A stretch of DNA of 64,000 nucleotides from Fen-1254 sp963778945. Lineage in GTDB: Bacteria > Bacteroidota > Ignavibacteria > UBA10030. The position numbers were made by a program, and so were the translations under genes. This document shows positions 7,776 to 18,027 of this stretch, in pieces. The notes under the pieces are model-generated. The model was not told the DNA's origin. It did no database searches and saw nothing but the letters and a program-made list of their open reading frames with translations. The number at the start of each line of letters is the position of its first letter. Positions within the stretch are counted from its first letter, which is position 1. The stretch covers positions 124,001-188,000 of the forward strand of contig CAVZWL010000019.1 of assembly GCA_963778945.1 (NCBI GenBank). The letters are read 5' to 3'.

Positions 7776-10700
7776 ATGACAATGAGTAGAGCCTGCTTAC
7801 GTGCCAAATATGTTGCGATTATTTTTGCAATGTCGGCATTCATTGGTCAATCGCTTTTTGCGGCGGGATCCGGCACTATAAAGGGGAAAATTTTAGATAA
7901 ACTGACGGGCGAGCCCCTCATTGGAGCGAATGTCATTATTGCTGGCAGCAGTCTGGGCGGTTCTTCCGATCTCGAGGGCTTAGTGACCATCCATAATGTA
8001 CCCGCTGGCGAAAGGACGATAAAAATATCATACGTCGGATATCTGCCGATATCCGAGCAGATCGTTGTTCCGGAAAACGGCGTCATTGAAAAAGAGTTTC
8101 GGCTGACACCTCAGCCTATCCAGGGACAGGAAGTTACGGTAACAGCTCAGGCCCGCGGCCAGAACGAAGCAATTAACCAGCAGCTTGCATCTACGACCAT
8201 AACCAACGTAGTTTCTTCAGAGAAGATGAAGGAATTACCGGATGCAAACATAGCTGAATCGATAGGAAGACTGCCGGGTATAACGCTGCAAAGGAATGCA
8301 GGTGAAGCAAATGCCGTGGTCGTCCGTGGATTGTCTCCGAAGTATAATGAGGTAACGATCGAAGGGGTTCCGATGATTTCGACAAATTATCAGGATCGCG
8401 GTATCGATTTGAGTTTGATCGGGGACGATTTGGTGAAAGGAGTCGAAGTATCGAAAACATTGCAGCCGAACATGGATGCCGATGCTTTAGGCGGAACGGT
8501 CAATCTGACTTTAAAGACCGCACAGGAAGGTTTCCATTTTGATGTTCGTGGCAATGGCGGCTATACGAAGTTAAACAATTCGTATAATAATTATAAAATC
8601 GCCGCAACTGTAAGCGATAGATTCTTGAGTGATAAAATCGGACTTCAGGTGCAAGGGAGCGTCGAAGGCAAGCAGCTGCCTTCGGATCAATTTAATGCAT
8701 CGTATGCGCTGCCGCAGAGCTACGTTATAAGTCCCGGCGATACAATATGGAATTTGTCTACACAAAATGCGACGACAACACAAACTCAAACGACCAGGCA
8801 TCGCTATAGCATAAGCGCGATCTTGGATTATTCATCGGATCTTGTAGATATTAAATTTTATAATGTCTACGATCAGAAGAGGGACAGTACGCTGACCAGA
8901 AGCAATCAGGACAGGTTTATGTCGAACGATTTTATGAGTCAGATATTTGAAACCGTAACAAAAACCGAACAAAGGACGCATTCGATTCAGTTTTTGTTTA
9001 AACTCGGGACGACGGAATTGCCGATATCGTTATCCTACACAAAGGGAAATGTGAATACACCAGGCCAGCAATTTGATATTTATGGCCAGGAAAATCCCGG
9101 CTATGCCACGCTGAAAGTAAGCCAAACTTATTTTACGCAGCCTTCCTCTTTAATGAATTATATGGGATTTCAGCAGCCGCAATATTCTTCGCTTCAGACG
9201 CCGTATGAGTCTATCGCTATTCTCACAGACGAGGACTATGATGCAAAACTTGATTGGAAAGTTCCGTTTAAGCTGTCGGATGACATATCCGGAACTTTAT
9301 CTGCTGGCGGAAAATATCATAGTGTAAAGCGCACGAACAGCTATGATCAAAGTGCTCTTGCCATCCAATGGGGGGGCACTAATGCTGCTCGAACGCTATT
9401 CGGCAATTTCGCTGCAAGTATGTTTCCGGGTTTTTCCACAAACTTAACTAATCCACAAGGATTAGATGCGCATAATTTCACAGATCCAAATTATACCTCA
9501 GGCAATGTTTTAGGATATGCGATCGGACCTCAATATGATATATATAAATTGCTTGCTCTGCAGAATGCCTTTTATCCCGGGCATAGCAGTATGTATTGGG
9601 AAAGTGCCTACACTAACTATGGCCAGGACTATACTGATAAAGAAAACACAAGGGCAGCTTATATTATGGGTGAATTTAATATCGGAAGTAGTCTTACGAT
9701 AGTTCCCGGTGTCCGTTATCAGGAGGAGAGAACGGACATTCAAGCTTATCATATTTATTATAACCCTAATGCTGTCACAGGTTTGGCGAGCCCTGCTCGT
9801 GCGGTGGAATTCACAAGAGATGATCCCAACTGGTTCCCTTCGGTCAATATTAAATATAAAGCAACCGATAATATCCAAATCTTTGGCGCAGCATATCGAA
9901 GTGAATCGCGGCCAAGTTTCATCGACATCTCTCCTTTGGTTGAATTTAACTCTTACAACACTCCGCAAATTGCAGCAGGCAACCCATATTTAAAACCGGC
10001 TACGGCGACAAATTTAGATCTGGGTGCATCGGTTTTCAACAATGATATAGGGTTATTTACTGTGAACGTGTTTTACAAAGAAATATCGAATCTCATCTAT
10101 ACAATGGATAACTATCAACCGTTCAACAAGAATATTTTGCCCGGTGCTCCGGCGGATATATTAAGCAGATTGCCGTTAGCAAGTTCGAACTACTTTGATA
10201 CCGCATTCGCACAGCAGTTTACCGGCCTCTTAAGCGCAAATATACCGATGAATGATCCTGAAAAAGCTTATCTGAGAGGTATAGAATTATCCTGGCAGAC
10301 GCATTTATGGTATCTGCCGTGGGTCTTGAGCGGAGTCGTTCTCGATCTAAACGTTTCATTCATGAGTTCCCAACAAACGTATCCTTATTTTCTCATCGTA
10401 AAAGTAGGCAGCGGGATAACGGCGAAAAATGCTCTGCAATATGCAACGACGTCAGGGCCGTTGCAGGACCAGCCGAAGGCAACATATAACGCAATATTGG
10501 GCTGGGATTATAAAGGATTTAGTGCCAGAGTCTCGTTCAGATATCAGGAGTTGACGCTCACAAACTTAGATACACAGTATCCGATAAGAAATGCTTATTA
10601 TGATAATGTGTTCCTGACAGATATCTCGGTGAAGCAGCAAATCTTCGAAAACCTGGCAATCTTTGCTGATGTCACAAATTTAAACACACATATTGATAAC

Positions 10701-10808
10701 TATTATCTTAATTATTCCAATGGAAATAACGGTACATCAGGAGCATTGCCGACAAGCCAGCAGACTTACGGAATGGCTGCTCAATTAGGACTTAGCTTTA
10801 ATTATTAA
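7776..10808 (+). CDS. TonB-dependent outer membrane receptor
   Basis: This 1010-residue outer membrane protein imports a large substrate using TonB energy. ATG 7776 follows the ribosome site GAAGGAG and opens a signal peptide ending near SLFAAG. Next comes a carboxypeptidase-regulatory-like domain at about residues 28-105 (GTIKGKILDKLTGEPLIGAN), then a plug domain (ELPDANIAESIGRLPGITLQ, VVVRGLSPKYNEVTIEGV) and a beta-barrel rich in aromatic strands. It ends in LGLSFNY with the usual C-terminal aromatic. The plug resembles the TIGR01782-type receptors often used for oligosaccharides. No SusD gene follows, so this is not a canonical SusCD pair. The substrate cannot be read from sequence. The coding frame is intact over 3 kb. 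Confidence 0.92.
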   Translation: MTMSRACLRAKYVAIIFAMSAFIGQSLFAAGSGTIKGKILDKLTGEPLIGANVIIAGSSLGGSSDLEGLVTIHNVPAGERTIKISYVGYLPISEQIVVPENGVIEKEFRLTPQPIQGQEVTVTAQARGQNEAINQQLASTTITNVVSSEKMKELPDANIAESIGRLPGITLQRNAGEANAVVVRGLSPKYNEVTIEGVPMISTNYQDRGIDLSLIGDDLVKGVEVSKTLQPNMDADALGGTVNLTLKTAQEGFHFDVRGNGGYTKLNNSYNNYKIAATVSDRFLSDKIGLQVQGSVEGKQLPSDQFNASYALPQSYVISPGDTIWNLSTQNATTTQTQTTRHRYSISAILDYSSDLVDIKFYNVYDQKRDSTLTRSNQDRFMSNDFMSQIFETVTKTEQRTHSIQFLFKLGTTELPISLSYTKGNVNTPGQQFDIYGQENPGYATLKVSQTYFTQPSSLMNYMGFQQPQYSSLQTPYESIAILTDEDYDAKLDWKVPFKLSDDISGTLSAGGKYHSVKRTNSYDQSALAIQWGGTNAARTLFGNFAASMFPGFSTNLTNPQGLDAHNFTDPNYTSGNVLGYAIGPQYDIYKLLALQNAFYPGHSSMYWESAYTNYGQDYTDKENTRAAYIMGEFNIGSSLTIVPGVRYQEERTDIQAYHIYYNPNAVTGLASPARAVEFTRDDPNWFPSVNIKYKATDNIQIFGAAYRSESRPSFIDISPLVEFNSYNTPQIAAGNPYLKPATATNLDLGASVFNNDIGLFTVNVFYKEISNLIYTMDNYQPFNKNILPGAPADILSRLPLASSNYFDTAFAQQFTGLLSANIPMNDPEKAYLRGIELSWQTHLWYLPWVLSGVVLDLNVSFMSSQQTYPYFLIVKVGSGITAKNALQYATTSGPLQDQPKATYNAILGWDYKGFSARVSFRYQELTLTNLDTQYPIRNAYYDNVFLTDISVKQQIFENLAIFADVTNLNTHIDNYYLNYSNGNNGTSGALPTSQQTYGMAAQLGLSFNY

Positions 10809-11225
10809 GAAATTCAAAATAATCTTTTAAGGTAAGCTCCCCGCTGTATGGCGGGGAGTCTCAATATCCGTTTCAATGAATTGCATTAAGCTTTCCGAGC
10901 TTTTTGCCGTTCATTCGAGGTTCAATTTTTTTAATTGAACCGTGAGTAGTCGAATCTATCCGTTCAGATAGATTAATTCTGCATAATCATGAGAGGATTG
11001 CTTCCCGAATGAATCTTCAAAATCCACCACGATAAATTTCAAAATAATAAATTGCCCGGTCCTTCCGCAGGAGAAATCCCGCGAGACCATAGAACGCGAT
11101 AAGAGAGGCTCAGAAGGGCGCTCTCATGAATAATTTATGACTTTTGAAAGTCCTTTCAAGAGCAATGCTCGCTCGAAAGATCGCCGTCTCCTTCTAAAAT
11201 ATTGCTTTATAACAAAGGGACTCCA
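10809..11225. other. Intergenic with three hairpins
   Basis: CTCCCCGC/GCGGGGAG at 10837-10858 is a strong stem but lacks a T tract, so it is only a possible terminator for the receptor gene. GGTTCAATT/AATTGAACC at 10919-10941 and AATCTATC/GATAGATT at 10953-10974 are two further short inverted repeats close together. No coding frame is evident. Confidence 0.5.
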
Positions 11226-13307
11226 ATGATACGACGACATTTTTTCTTTGTCTTTCTTGGCTGTTTGATCATGACGCATGTATCCTTTCACCGGTCATAT
11301 GCTCAGGAAGCTCCTCTCAAATGGGGTGAAATCCCAAAGGCCGATCTGGAAATGACATCGTATCCAGCGGATACAAATGCATCTGCCCTGATTTTATGCG
11401 ATTATGGAGAGTCGACTATCGATAAAGATTACAACCTTATCTTCTCCAGACATATGCGTGTTAAGATACTTACGATGAAAGGATACGATTGGGGTAATCA
11501 TGCAATCGTGTTGTATACAAAGAAAGATAACGAGAGGATTTATGATATAGAGGGAGCCACATATTCGCTCGATCAACATCATGAGACTGTCAAGAATGAG
11601 CTCGAGAGCAAGGATATTTTCGAAGAGAAAGTGGATGAAGATTACACCCGTTACAGATTTGCGCTTCCCTCGCTTAAAATCGGGTCTGTTATTGAATTCA
11701 GGTACAAAATTTTAACGCAGAACTTTTGGTTTATTCATGACTGGTGGTTCCAATATTCTGAACCGGCCCGATGGAGCGAGTATCGGATACACTCCCCTCA
11801 AATAATCGGCTTTATGACGGTTATTAAAAAAAACCAGCCCTTCGAAGTCAAAGAAAATGTAGATGAAAAATGTCAATATTCTACGCATTCAAGTTTATCC
11901 ATCGGAAACGACGAGCTTCAATGTTACAGGATACGCCTTGCCATGAAAGATGTCCCGGCTTTGAGGGATGAGCCGTTTACAACGACAATGAACGACTACC
12001 GCAGTAAGGTCGACGTGCAATTTTCGGGATGGGCATCTATCCGCACGGGAGTGCATGAGGTCATGAACGACTGGAAAAAATTAGCGGGAGATTTGCTCAA
12101 GAACGATTACTTTGGAGATCGAATCGATGATACTCGCAAGGTGCGAAATCAGACTGGCGCCGTTATCTCAGGACTAACAACACCCGCACAAAAAATGGCT
12201 GCAATTTATCATTGGGTCTCCTCTTCTGTCGTCTGGTCGGGGAAAAAAAGCTTGACGGCGGAGCACGAGGTGAACGACGTTCTGGAATCGAAGACCGGCT
12301 CCAGCGCTGAAATCAATTTTCTTCTGCTCTCTATGCTCAAGAGTGCGGGAATCAACGGCGACCCTGTTATCCTCAGCACGCGCGACAATGGAAAAATTCA
12401 GGATTCTTATCCCATCGTTTCGCAATTCAACTACGTCCTGGCAAGAATAACAATAGACTCTCAGGAATACTTCCTCGATGCGACGGATCCATTGCGGCCG
12501 ATGGAATTGCTTCCCGCGAATGTCCTGAATGTTAAAGGGTTAGTCGTCAACAACGATTCAATGAAATGGGTCACGCTGGCGACTCCAAAACGGAGTATCG
12601 TCGCATCGGCTGCATCGATGATAATTCATGGAGATGGTTCGCTCTCGGGAAACATTGATGATGCGTACTCGGAATATGAGGGTCTTTTTGTCCGGCAGAG
12701 TTTACAAAAGAAGAAAGACATCGAAGTTGCCAAAGAAAAATTCGAAACAGAAGCATCCGGAATATCAATCGATTCGCTGGCGATCGATGGAAAGGACAGC
12801 ATCAGCCAAGAACTCCGGATTCACTCTTCAATATCGTCTCCGAATTATGCATTGAAGAACGGCGATTTAATCTATTTCAACCCTCAGGTCTTGCATCGAG
12901 TGAGTGAGAACCCTTTAAAGACAAAAGAGAGAAAGTTTCCCCTTGACTATAGTTATGTCCGTAATATTACTTCCATAATCAATATTACTCTTCCTGATAG
13001 TTTTAATGTACTCGAGCGAGTGACCAATAAATCGATATCACTTGCCGGCGATGCGGCGGTTTATACCCGGAGAGTTGAAGTCGATGAACGGAAGATTCAA
13101 ATCGTTTCCAAATTTGAAATCCGAAAATCTGAAATACGGGCTGAAAACTACGACGATCTCCGTGAATTTTATACACGAGTTGTTGCTGCAGAGTCGGAAC
13201 AATTTGTTCTTTCACACATCAAAAAGGCTTCTCTTCCGGCAAAAAGCAACATTCCTGGTCAAAAAAGTCTGAAAAAAGGACAGAAAAAAACCGGGGCAGG
13301 CGGATAG
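11226..13307 (+). CDS. DUF3857 protein with degenerate transglutaminase domain
   Basis: The 693-residue exported protein starts at ATG 11226, behind AAAGGGACTCC, with a signal peptide ending in HRSYAQ. An N-terminal DUF3857 region (residues about 40-250) is followed by a transglutaminase-like core at about 310-440 (AAIYHWVSSSVVW, NFLLLSMLKSAGI, ILSTRDNG) and a beta-rich C-terminal part. In active enzymes the core has a Cys after G-N or G-D. Here the segment is TGSSAEIN, with Ser at position 360, and the usual His is also not evident, although an Asp remains in LDATDP. It is probably a binding or structural protein in the periplasm or outer membrane. Bacteroidetes relatives often also lack the Cys, from general knowledge of the family. 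Confidence 0.82.
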   Translation: MIRRHFFFVFLGCLIMTHVSFHRSYAQEAPLKWGEIPKADLEMTSYPADTNASALILCDYGESTIDKDYNLIFSRHMRVKILTMKGYDWGNHAIVLYTKKDNERIYDIEGATYSLDQHHETVKNELESKDIFEEKVDEDYTRYRFALPSLKIGSVIEFRYKILTQNFWFIHDWWFQYSEPARWSEYRIHSPQIIGFMTVIKKNQPFEVKENVDEKCQYSTHSSLSIGNDELQCYRIRLAMKDVPALRDEPFTTTMNDYRSKVDVQFSGWASIRTGVHEVMNDWKKLAGDLLKNDYFGDRIDDTRKVRNQTGAVISGLTTPAQKMAAIYHWVSSSVVWSGKKSLTAEHEVNDVLESKTGSSAEINFLLLSMLKSAGINGDPVILSTRDNGKIQDSYPIVSQFNYVLARITIDSQEYFLDATDPLRPMELLPANVLNVKGLVVNNDSMKWVTLATPKRSIVASAASMIIHGDGSLSGNIDDAYSEYEGLFVRQSLQKKKDIEVAKEKFETEASGISIDSLAIDGKDSISQELRIHSSISSPNYALKNGDLIYFNPQVLHRVSENPLKTKERKFPLDYSYVRNITSIINITLPDSFNVLERVTNKSISLAGDAAVYTRRVEVDERKIQIVSKFEIRKSEIRAENYDDLREFYTRVVAAESEQFVLSHIKKASLPAKSNIPGQKSLKKGQKKTGAGG

Positions 13308-13395
13308 GCAATGACCAGCGGTTTGTGGAATATTGCACCATTCTACTCTTTGTAATTTGGGAATCGCGAGGCGTGCGCACAGAGGGGAACAAAAA

Positions 13396-13905
13396 ATGAT
13401 GAAAACTGAAAATGAGTTTATAAATGTAATTTCTCATCGTTTTATGAAAGCATTTGAACGAATAAAACACGCAGTGAATCAACTAGACGATCAGCAGGTA
13501 TGGTATCGTCCGTCAAGAAATTCGAATAGCATCGGAATAATCATTCAGCATATTTTAGGGAACCTTCATCAATGGGTTTGTGCGGCAATCGGGGATGACG
13601 CATTCCAGCGCAATAGACCGCAAGAATTCATAGAATCGGATATAATTTTGCAAAAGGATATTCTCCTAAAAATAAATGCATTAGACAAGAATATCCAAAA
13701 CGTTATTCTGCGGGTCAAACCGGAGTCTTTGCTTTCTGCCCGGCGTATTCAAGGATATGATGAAACCGTAATGTCTGCATTACTTGCATCGCTGACGCAT
13801 TTAGAATTGCACGGGGGACAAATCACATTCCTTGCAAAACTTATGCTGGATAATAAATATCTATCATATTGGCATCCTCTGAATAAAGAACAAGGGAAGG
13901 ATTGA
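13396..13905 (+). CDS. DinB-like four-helix metal-binding protein
   Basis: A 169-residue cytoplasmic protein of the DinB/YfiT superfamily (DUF1572-like). It has a helix with IIIQHILGNLHQW carrying a His and a later helix HLELHGGQITFLAKL carrying two more His. This three-His pattern normally binds a divalent metal. In bacteria the fold includes thiol-dependent transferases and many uncharacterised members, so no reaction is assigned. ATG 13396 is preceded by GAGGGGAAC. The gene stands alone, about 90 bp behind the DUF3857 gene and in the same direction. Confidence 0.75.
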   Translation: MMKTENEFINVISHRFMKAFERIKHAVNQLDDQQVWYRPSRNSNSIGIIIQHILGNLHQWVCAAIGDDAFQRNRPQEFIESDIILQKDILLKINALDKNIQNVILRVKPESLLSARRIQGYDETVMSALLASLTHLELHGGQITFLAKLMLDNKYLSYWHPLNKEQGKD

Positions 13906-14255
13906 CATCTAAAAAAAGCATCAGGCAGACGCAATGGTAACAGGAAGCCGATATCGATGGTTTCGGTCTGTTTTCACACACCTGGATAATATCATGAGCT
14001 CAGTAGAAATCTCTTGCATCTCACTCACAGATGGCATAAATTTTAACTATGAGGGCTGCCGTGCATAAACTCTTTGAGCAGTATCGTGCAATGCCGGTAT
14101 CCGGAAATAATTCAGAAGTATTGCCGATTTATAAATACCTATATACGCCGGTGCCGGCATGCTCCAGGGGAGCAGATGAAGCGCTCAGAATGCCCTGCCA
14201 TTTTATTTCCCCAAAGAATTCGCAGGGAGTGTAACATCATTTAAAGGATCAAAAC
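13906..14255. other. Intergenic, 350 bp, nothing clear
   Basis: No gene is seen. A 61-codon frame at 14049-14234 has no ribosome site and no recognisable content. GC-rich words TGCCGGTATCCGG and CGCCGGTGCCGGCATG occur but do not form one clear hairpin. Confidence 0.45.
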
Positions 14256-15008
14256 ATGAGAACAGTTCTCAATCAGGTTTTTCAACGTACAGAGGCAGTC
14301 AGAAACTTACCGGCAGTTAATAGACGCCGTTACAGGAGTCGCTTACTCTTTGTCATTGTCCTGTTGGCCGGATGCGCAGTGAACCCGCATTTTCTACATT
14401 CAGGTGAAAGAATAGTTTTCTTCGGAGATTCTATCACGCTGCTTGGCGTGAAGCCGAATGGCTATATCACGCTGGTTCAGGATAGTCTCCATAAAAGCCA
14501 TGAAAGCATGCGCATTGAAGTTATGGGCGCTGGTATTAGCGGCAACAAAGTTCCCGACCTGCAAAGAAGGCTTCAGAGGGATGTGCTGGATAAACACCCT
14601 ACCATTGTGGTCATATATATAGGCATCAATGATGTATGGCATTGGGTGACGCCTAATCTCAGGGGAACCACAAAGGATACGTTTGAAATCGGGTTGAAAA
14701 GCATGATCGCCTCTCTTCAAAATGCAGGTGCGCGAGTCATTCTCTGCACACCGAGCGTTATCGGGGAAAAGAATGACGGAACAAATCCTCAGGATGCAAT
14801 GCTCGATGAGTATTCCGATATCAGCCGGGGTGTTGCTCAAGAAACCGGCAGCGTTCTCTGCGACCTTCATAAGGCATTCAATCAATACTTGAAATCCAAT
14901 AATCCGAACAATGAAGAAAAAGGAATTCTGACATTCGACAGAGTTCATTTAAACGATAATGGCAATCGTTTTGTAGCGGAGCAGATGCTGAAAATTCTTG
15001 ACAGGTAG
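14256..15008 (+). CDS. SGNH/GDSL hydrolase lipoprotein
   Basis: This 250-residue protein has a lipoprotein signal, with hydrophobic LLFVIVLLAGC and the Cys as lipid site, so it is probably anchored in a membrane facing the periplasm or outside. The catalytic blocks are complete: VFFGDSIT (nucleophile Ser), GAGISGNK (block II Gly), YIGINDVWH (block III Asn), and FDRVHLND (Asp and His of block V). It probably removes acyl or acetyl groups from a glycan or lipid; the exact substrate is unknown. The N terminus before the hydrophobic segment is long (about 30 residues), so translation may begin further in, although no better ribosome site is visible. Confidence 0.87.
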   Translation: MRTVLNQVFQRTEAVRNLPAVNRRRYRSRLLFVIVLLAGCAVNPHFLHSGERIVFFGDSITLLGVKPNGYITLVQDSLHKSHESMRIEVMGAGISGNKVPDLQRRLQRDVLDKHPTIVVIYIGINDVWHWVTPNLRGTTKDTFEIGLKSMIASLQNAGARVILCTPSVIGEKNDGTNPQDAMLDEYSDISRGVAQETGSVLCDLHKAFNQYLKSNNPNNEEKGILTFDRVHLNDNGNRFVAEQMLKILDR

Positions 15009-15140
15009 CCCGGGCTTGAGAGAGACCTACGCATGACAAGTTGTTTGAGCAATTGATTCGGGTCGCATCGCTCGCGTGAGGAACTTGATTTGTTATTTGA
15101 AGCCGGATTTACGATATTTTAAAAGAAAATCAAGGATCGT

Positions 15141-15699
15141 ATGAAACATATAGCTGTGGAATTTTTTGCAGCTCTTTTTATCGGCTGCTCCGTTCAAGCT
15201 CAGACCGCCGACAGTATTCGCATCGATCAAATCAACAATACCATAGGCGCTGGCAGAGGCGTCACTGTAATTCATCATCAGGAAGAGTTCGACCCGAAGC
15301 GCGACGCCGCGCAAGATATCCGATCTGCCATGGTCCAAGCTCAAAAAGAACATAAACATATCCTGCTCGATGTCGGCGGGCAGTGGTGCATCTGGTGCTG
15401 TATGCTTGATACGCTGTATATGAAAAATCCGGATCTTTCCGATTATCTCTACCGCCATTATATAGTTGTCAAAGTGAATGTTAGTAAAGAAAATAAAAAC
15501 ACTGAAGTGCTTTCTCGACTATCCCGAAGTGGCCGGTTATCCTCATCTCTTCGTTCTGGACAAGAACGGGAAACTTTTGCATTCGCAGGATACATCGGAG
15601 CTGGAACTTCCGGGAGGATCGGCTGTGAGAGGACATGATAAAGCAAAGGTCTTTGCCTTTCTTCAGAAAATGGGCGAGGAAATGACGGCTGCCGCATGA
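15141..15699 (+). CDS. Secreted thioredoxin-like protein (one frameshift)
   Basis: The N terminus MKHIAVEFFAALFIGCSVQAQ is a signal peptide. The fold is that of DUF255/thioredoxin_7 proteins: HKHILLDVGGQWCIWCCMLDT with the redox CxxC (CIWC), then YIVVKVNVSKENKNTE. One extra base near 15505-15515 shifts the frame to DYPEVAGYPHLFVLDKNGKLL, which holds the conserved cis-Pro segment GYPH. Corrected length is about 185 residues. It is likely a periplasmic thiol reductase or disulfide-handling protein. The stop codon overlaps the next start (ATGA), so the next small gene is translationally coupled to it. Confidence 0.8.
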
Positions 15700-15929
15700 C
15701 GCATGAAGAACAAAAACGAAAAGTCGAGGAACTGAAACGGTTTCTGATGAAGATGACCGCGTCAGAGAGGAAAGAGTTTGAGATGATGGTAAAAAGAAAA
15801 AAGGATGATGAGGATCTCGATGCATTGACATCGAATAAACTCCAGTCTTTGCATGAAAAATATCTGCCGAAGAAATCGAAAGAAGAGCTTGCATTAATAT
15901 GGAAAATAATGGGGGGCGATCATTCGTAG
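15696..15929 (+). CDS. Small charged helical protein, 77 aa
   Basis: I do not recognise the family. The protein is highly charged and predicted helical (EEQKRKVEELKRFLMKM, ERKEFEMMVKRKK), with no signal peptide, membrane segment or Cys. It starts inside the stop codon of the thioredoxin-like gene (ATGA overlap), which supports real translation. The segment LPKKSKEELALIWKIM near the end may form a second helix. Its end region runs straight into the next open frame. Confidence 0.6.
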   Translation: MTHEEQKRKVEELKRFLMKMTASERKEFEMMVKRKKDDEDLDALTSNKLQSLHEKYLPKKSKEELALIWKIMGGDHS

Positions 15930-16284
15930 TCAAAACCAAAGCCCCCTGCCGCTTGCCGCTGCTTTTCTCGTCCTCAGTCTCTCTTGCTGCCGTCAGCCAT
16001 CGCAGGATATTCAAAAACCGGAACGGAACCTTACGCAGCCGGATGCCGTTCGGGGAACTATTACGTCTGCCGGACACGAGACCGTTTTCAAGACTGATTC
16101 TTACCGCTTCCTCCGGATTGAGTGTGGAGATATCTGCCGATTCATTGCTGTCTCGTTCATTATGGGAACTGCAAAATACAAATGTCATTCTCATCGGTGT
16201 TTTGCGAAAACGCATGGATCGGAATCATTCTCGAAGTTCGGGGATTTGAATCACCGATCCATAAAAAAAGGAAACGAAGATTGA
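15922..16284 (+). CDS. Putative lipoprotein, frameshifted, start unresolved
   Basis: No intact open frame exists, but a signal sequence LPLAAAFLVLSLSC with a lipobox-like end is readable at about 15943-15990, in the frame following GCG at 15916. That frame continues as RGTITSAGHETVFKTDSYR, then the next frame gives VEISADSLLSRSLWELQ and NTNVILIGVLRK, and the third gives IGIILEVRGFESP. The first frame ends at TGA 16282-16284, overlapping the protease start as TGATG. The frame moves by +1 each time, as expected from extra bases. No ATG, GTG or TTG opens the signal sequence; I list the ATT at 15922 as a placeholder. Function is unknown. Confidence 0.45.
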   Translation: MRSQNQSPLPLAAAFLVLSLSCCRQPSQDIQKPERNLTQPDAVRGTITSAGHETVFKTDSYRFLRIECGDICRFIAVSFIMGTAKYKCHSHRCFAKTHGSESFSKFGDLNHRSIKKGNED

Positions 16285-18019
16285 TGAAAACTGCTGCCGT
16301 TTTATTTCTCATTCTTAGCTCGTGCTGTTATGCTTTTGCGCAAGCGGGGAACGGGCGATTCGGGTTCTTATCCGATTCCCGGTTCGCAAATCCTGGCAGC
16401 CGAGATTGAAGTCCTTCAGAGCGCGGCTGGGTATCAGCGCTGCTGTTCAATCGTTCGAACGTACCGCTCGATCGGCGGCATGGAATTTTTCCGTTGGCTA
16501 TCAGCGTGACTTTTTGGGCAACCGATATAACGCTCAATACGGAATATTCTGTACCGGCGACGTGCAGTGCGGTCGGAACGAATTGTTATATTTTCGTTGA
16601 AGATTCTAATTGGAACACGCGCGTAACGCAGGCTGCGGTTAATTCTGTCAGAGCGACCTTTGATTCCGCAACTCCCGGCAATGCTTCGAAGGGTATTTTT
16701 GAGATTGATACTTCCAGCTTCGGGCCCCCGCCGGATGTCGACAACGACCCGAGAATCATTATTTTGATCCTCAATATTCGCGACGGCTATTCCGGCAGCG
16801 GCGGCTATGTTGCCGGTTATTTTTATCGATATCAACGAGTATCCGGATGCGCTTATTCAGCAGGAGTTTGGTTCCAGCAGGCACTCCAATGATATGGAGA
16901 TCTATTACGTCGACTGTAACCCGCTTAATCTGAACGTTTCGAGCGGGATTGCAACCGCTTCTTCCGTAACCGCACATGAATTCCAGCATATGATTCACTG
17001 GAACTATGATCAAAACGATATAACTGCGACTTTCATCAATGAGGGTCTCTCGGAATGTGCAAGCGCTCTCTGCGGATACAGTTTGCCCAGCCCTTCGCTC
17101 TATGTCGATCAAACGAATGTAAGTTTTTTTACATGGCACGAGTTCTCCGGCGATCCGCTGCCCGACTATTCCCGCGCTGCGCTTTTTAACTGGTATTTAA
17201 TAGAGCAGTTCGGCCGGTCGGTCGCAAAGTTCATCGAACCTCCGGATGCGGACCCTGTAAAGAACTATAATCAGGCGTTTCAATCGACCGGGTTGAATGT
17301 GACTTTTCTCGATGTTTTGAAAAATTTTGCTGCTGCCGTCGAATTGAACAGCACTTCCTATGATTCGAGATACGGATTTTCGCTTCCTCTTTCGACTCGT
17401 CCCGTATCGTCACAAACCTACACAGGAGATACAGTGAACGCCACACTCGACACGGTTCAGGCCTATGCCACGCGATATATCGGTTTTTCATCGGTGCAAG
17501 TCGCTTTCCTCTTTGTTTTCGTCCGCTGCACCGATTGCAGTAAAGGTCGTTGTAACCGATAAATCCGCCGGCGTGATGGTCGATTCGGCGGCGATTGGAA
17601 AAATATATGCTCTTCCATCGAAGTACACATCTGCGGTTTTTGCCGTGACGAATCTTTCTTCAGCGCCGAGCACATTCACATTCCAAACGAGCAGTGCATC
17701 GCTGGATGTAAATGCCGCAAACGACGGCCAGAATCCGATTTCATTCGGGCTTGAGCAGAACTATCCGAATCCGTTCAATCCAACAACAACGATTTCTTTT
17801 GAGGTGACGGATCTCAGCATCGTGACGCTGAAGGTATTTGATATACTGGGGAGGGAGGTGGCCTCGCTTGCTGATGGTGTCAAATCATCCGGGAAATATA
17901 CCGTCACATTCGATGGGAGCAGACTTTCGAGCGGTTTGTATTTCTACCGGCTTCAGGCCACGTCTGTGAAGGGACAAAAGCTCTTGAGCGCGTCGAAAAA
18001 ACTCGTTCTCTTGAAATAA
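16284..18019 (+). CDS. Secreted zinc metalloprotease with T9SS sorting domain (five frameshifts)
   Basis: A signal peptide (MKTAAVLFLILSSCCYAFAQ) is followed by a propeptide-like region, a protease core and a C-terminal secretion domain. The core has VTAHEFQHMIHW, an HExxH zinc site, and the third ligand in FINEGLSECAS; this resembles hyicolysin-type (M30-like) peptidases. The region before it, PPDVDNDPRIIILILNI, is typical of such secreted proteases. The C-terminal 80 residues hold LEQNYPNPFNPTTTI and SGLYFYRLQA, a type A sorting domain for type IX secretion. The frame advances by +1 near 16365, 16440, 16490, 16835 and 17500. Corrected length is about 577 residues. A strong terminator follows. 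Confidence 0.8.
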
Positions 18020-18027
18020 GAGTAAAA

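Noticed and set aside
15481..16215. Long minus-strand open frame of 244 codons opposite the thioredoxin-like and lipoprotein genes
   Set aside because: It overlaps a clear thioredoxin fold and an ATGA-coupled small gene on the plus strand. Its product is rich in Ser and Arg, as expected for an antisense shadow.
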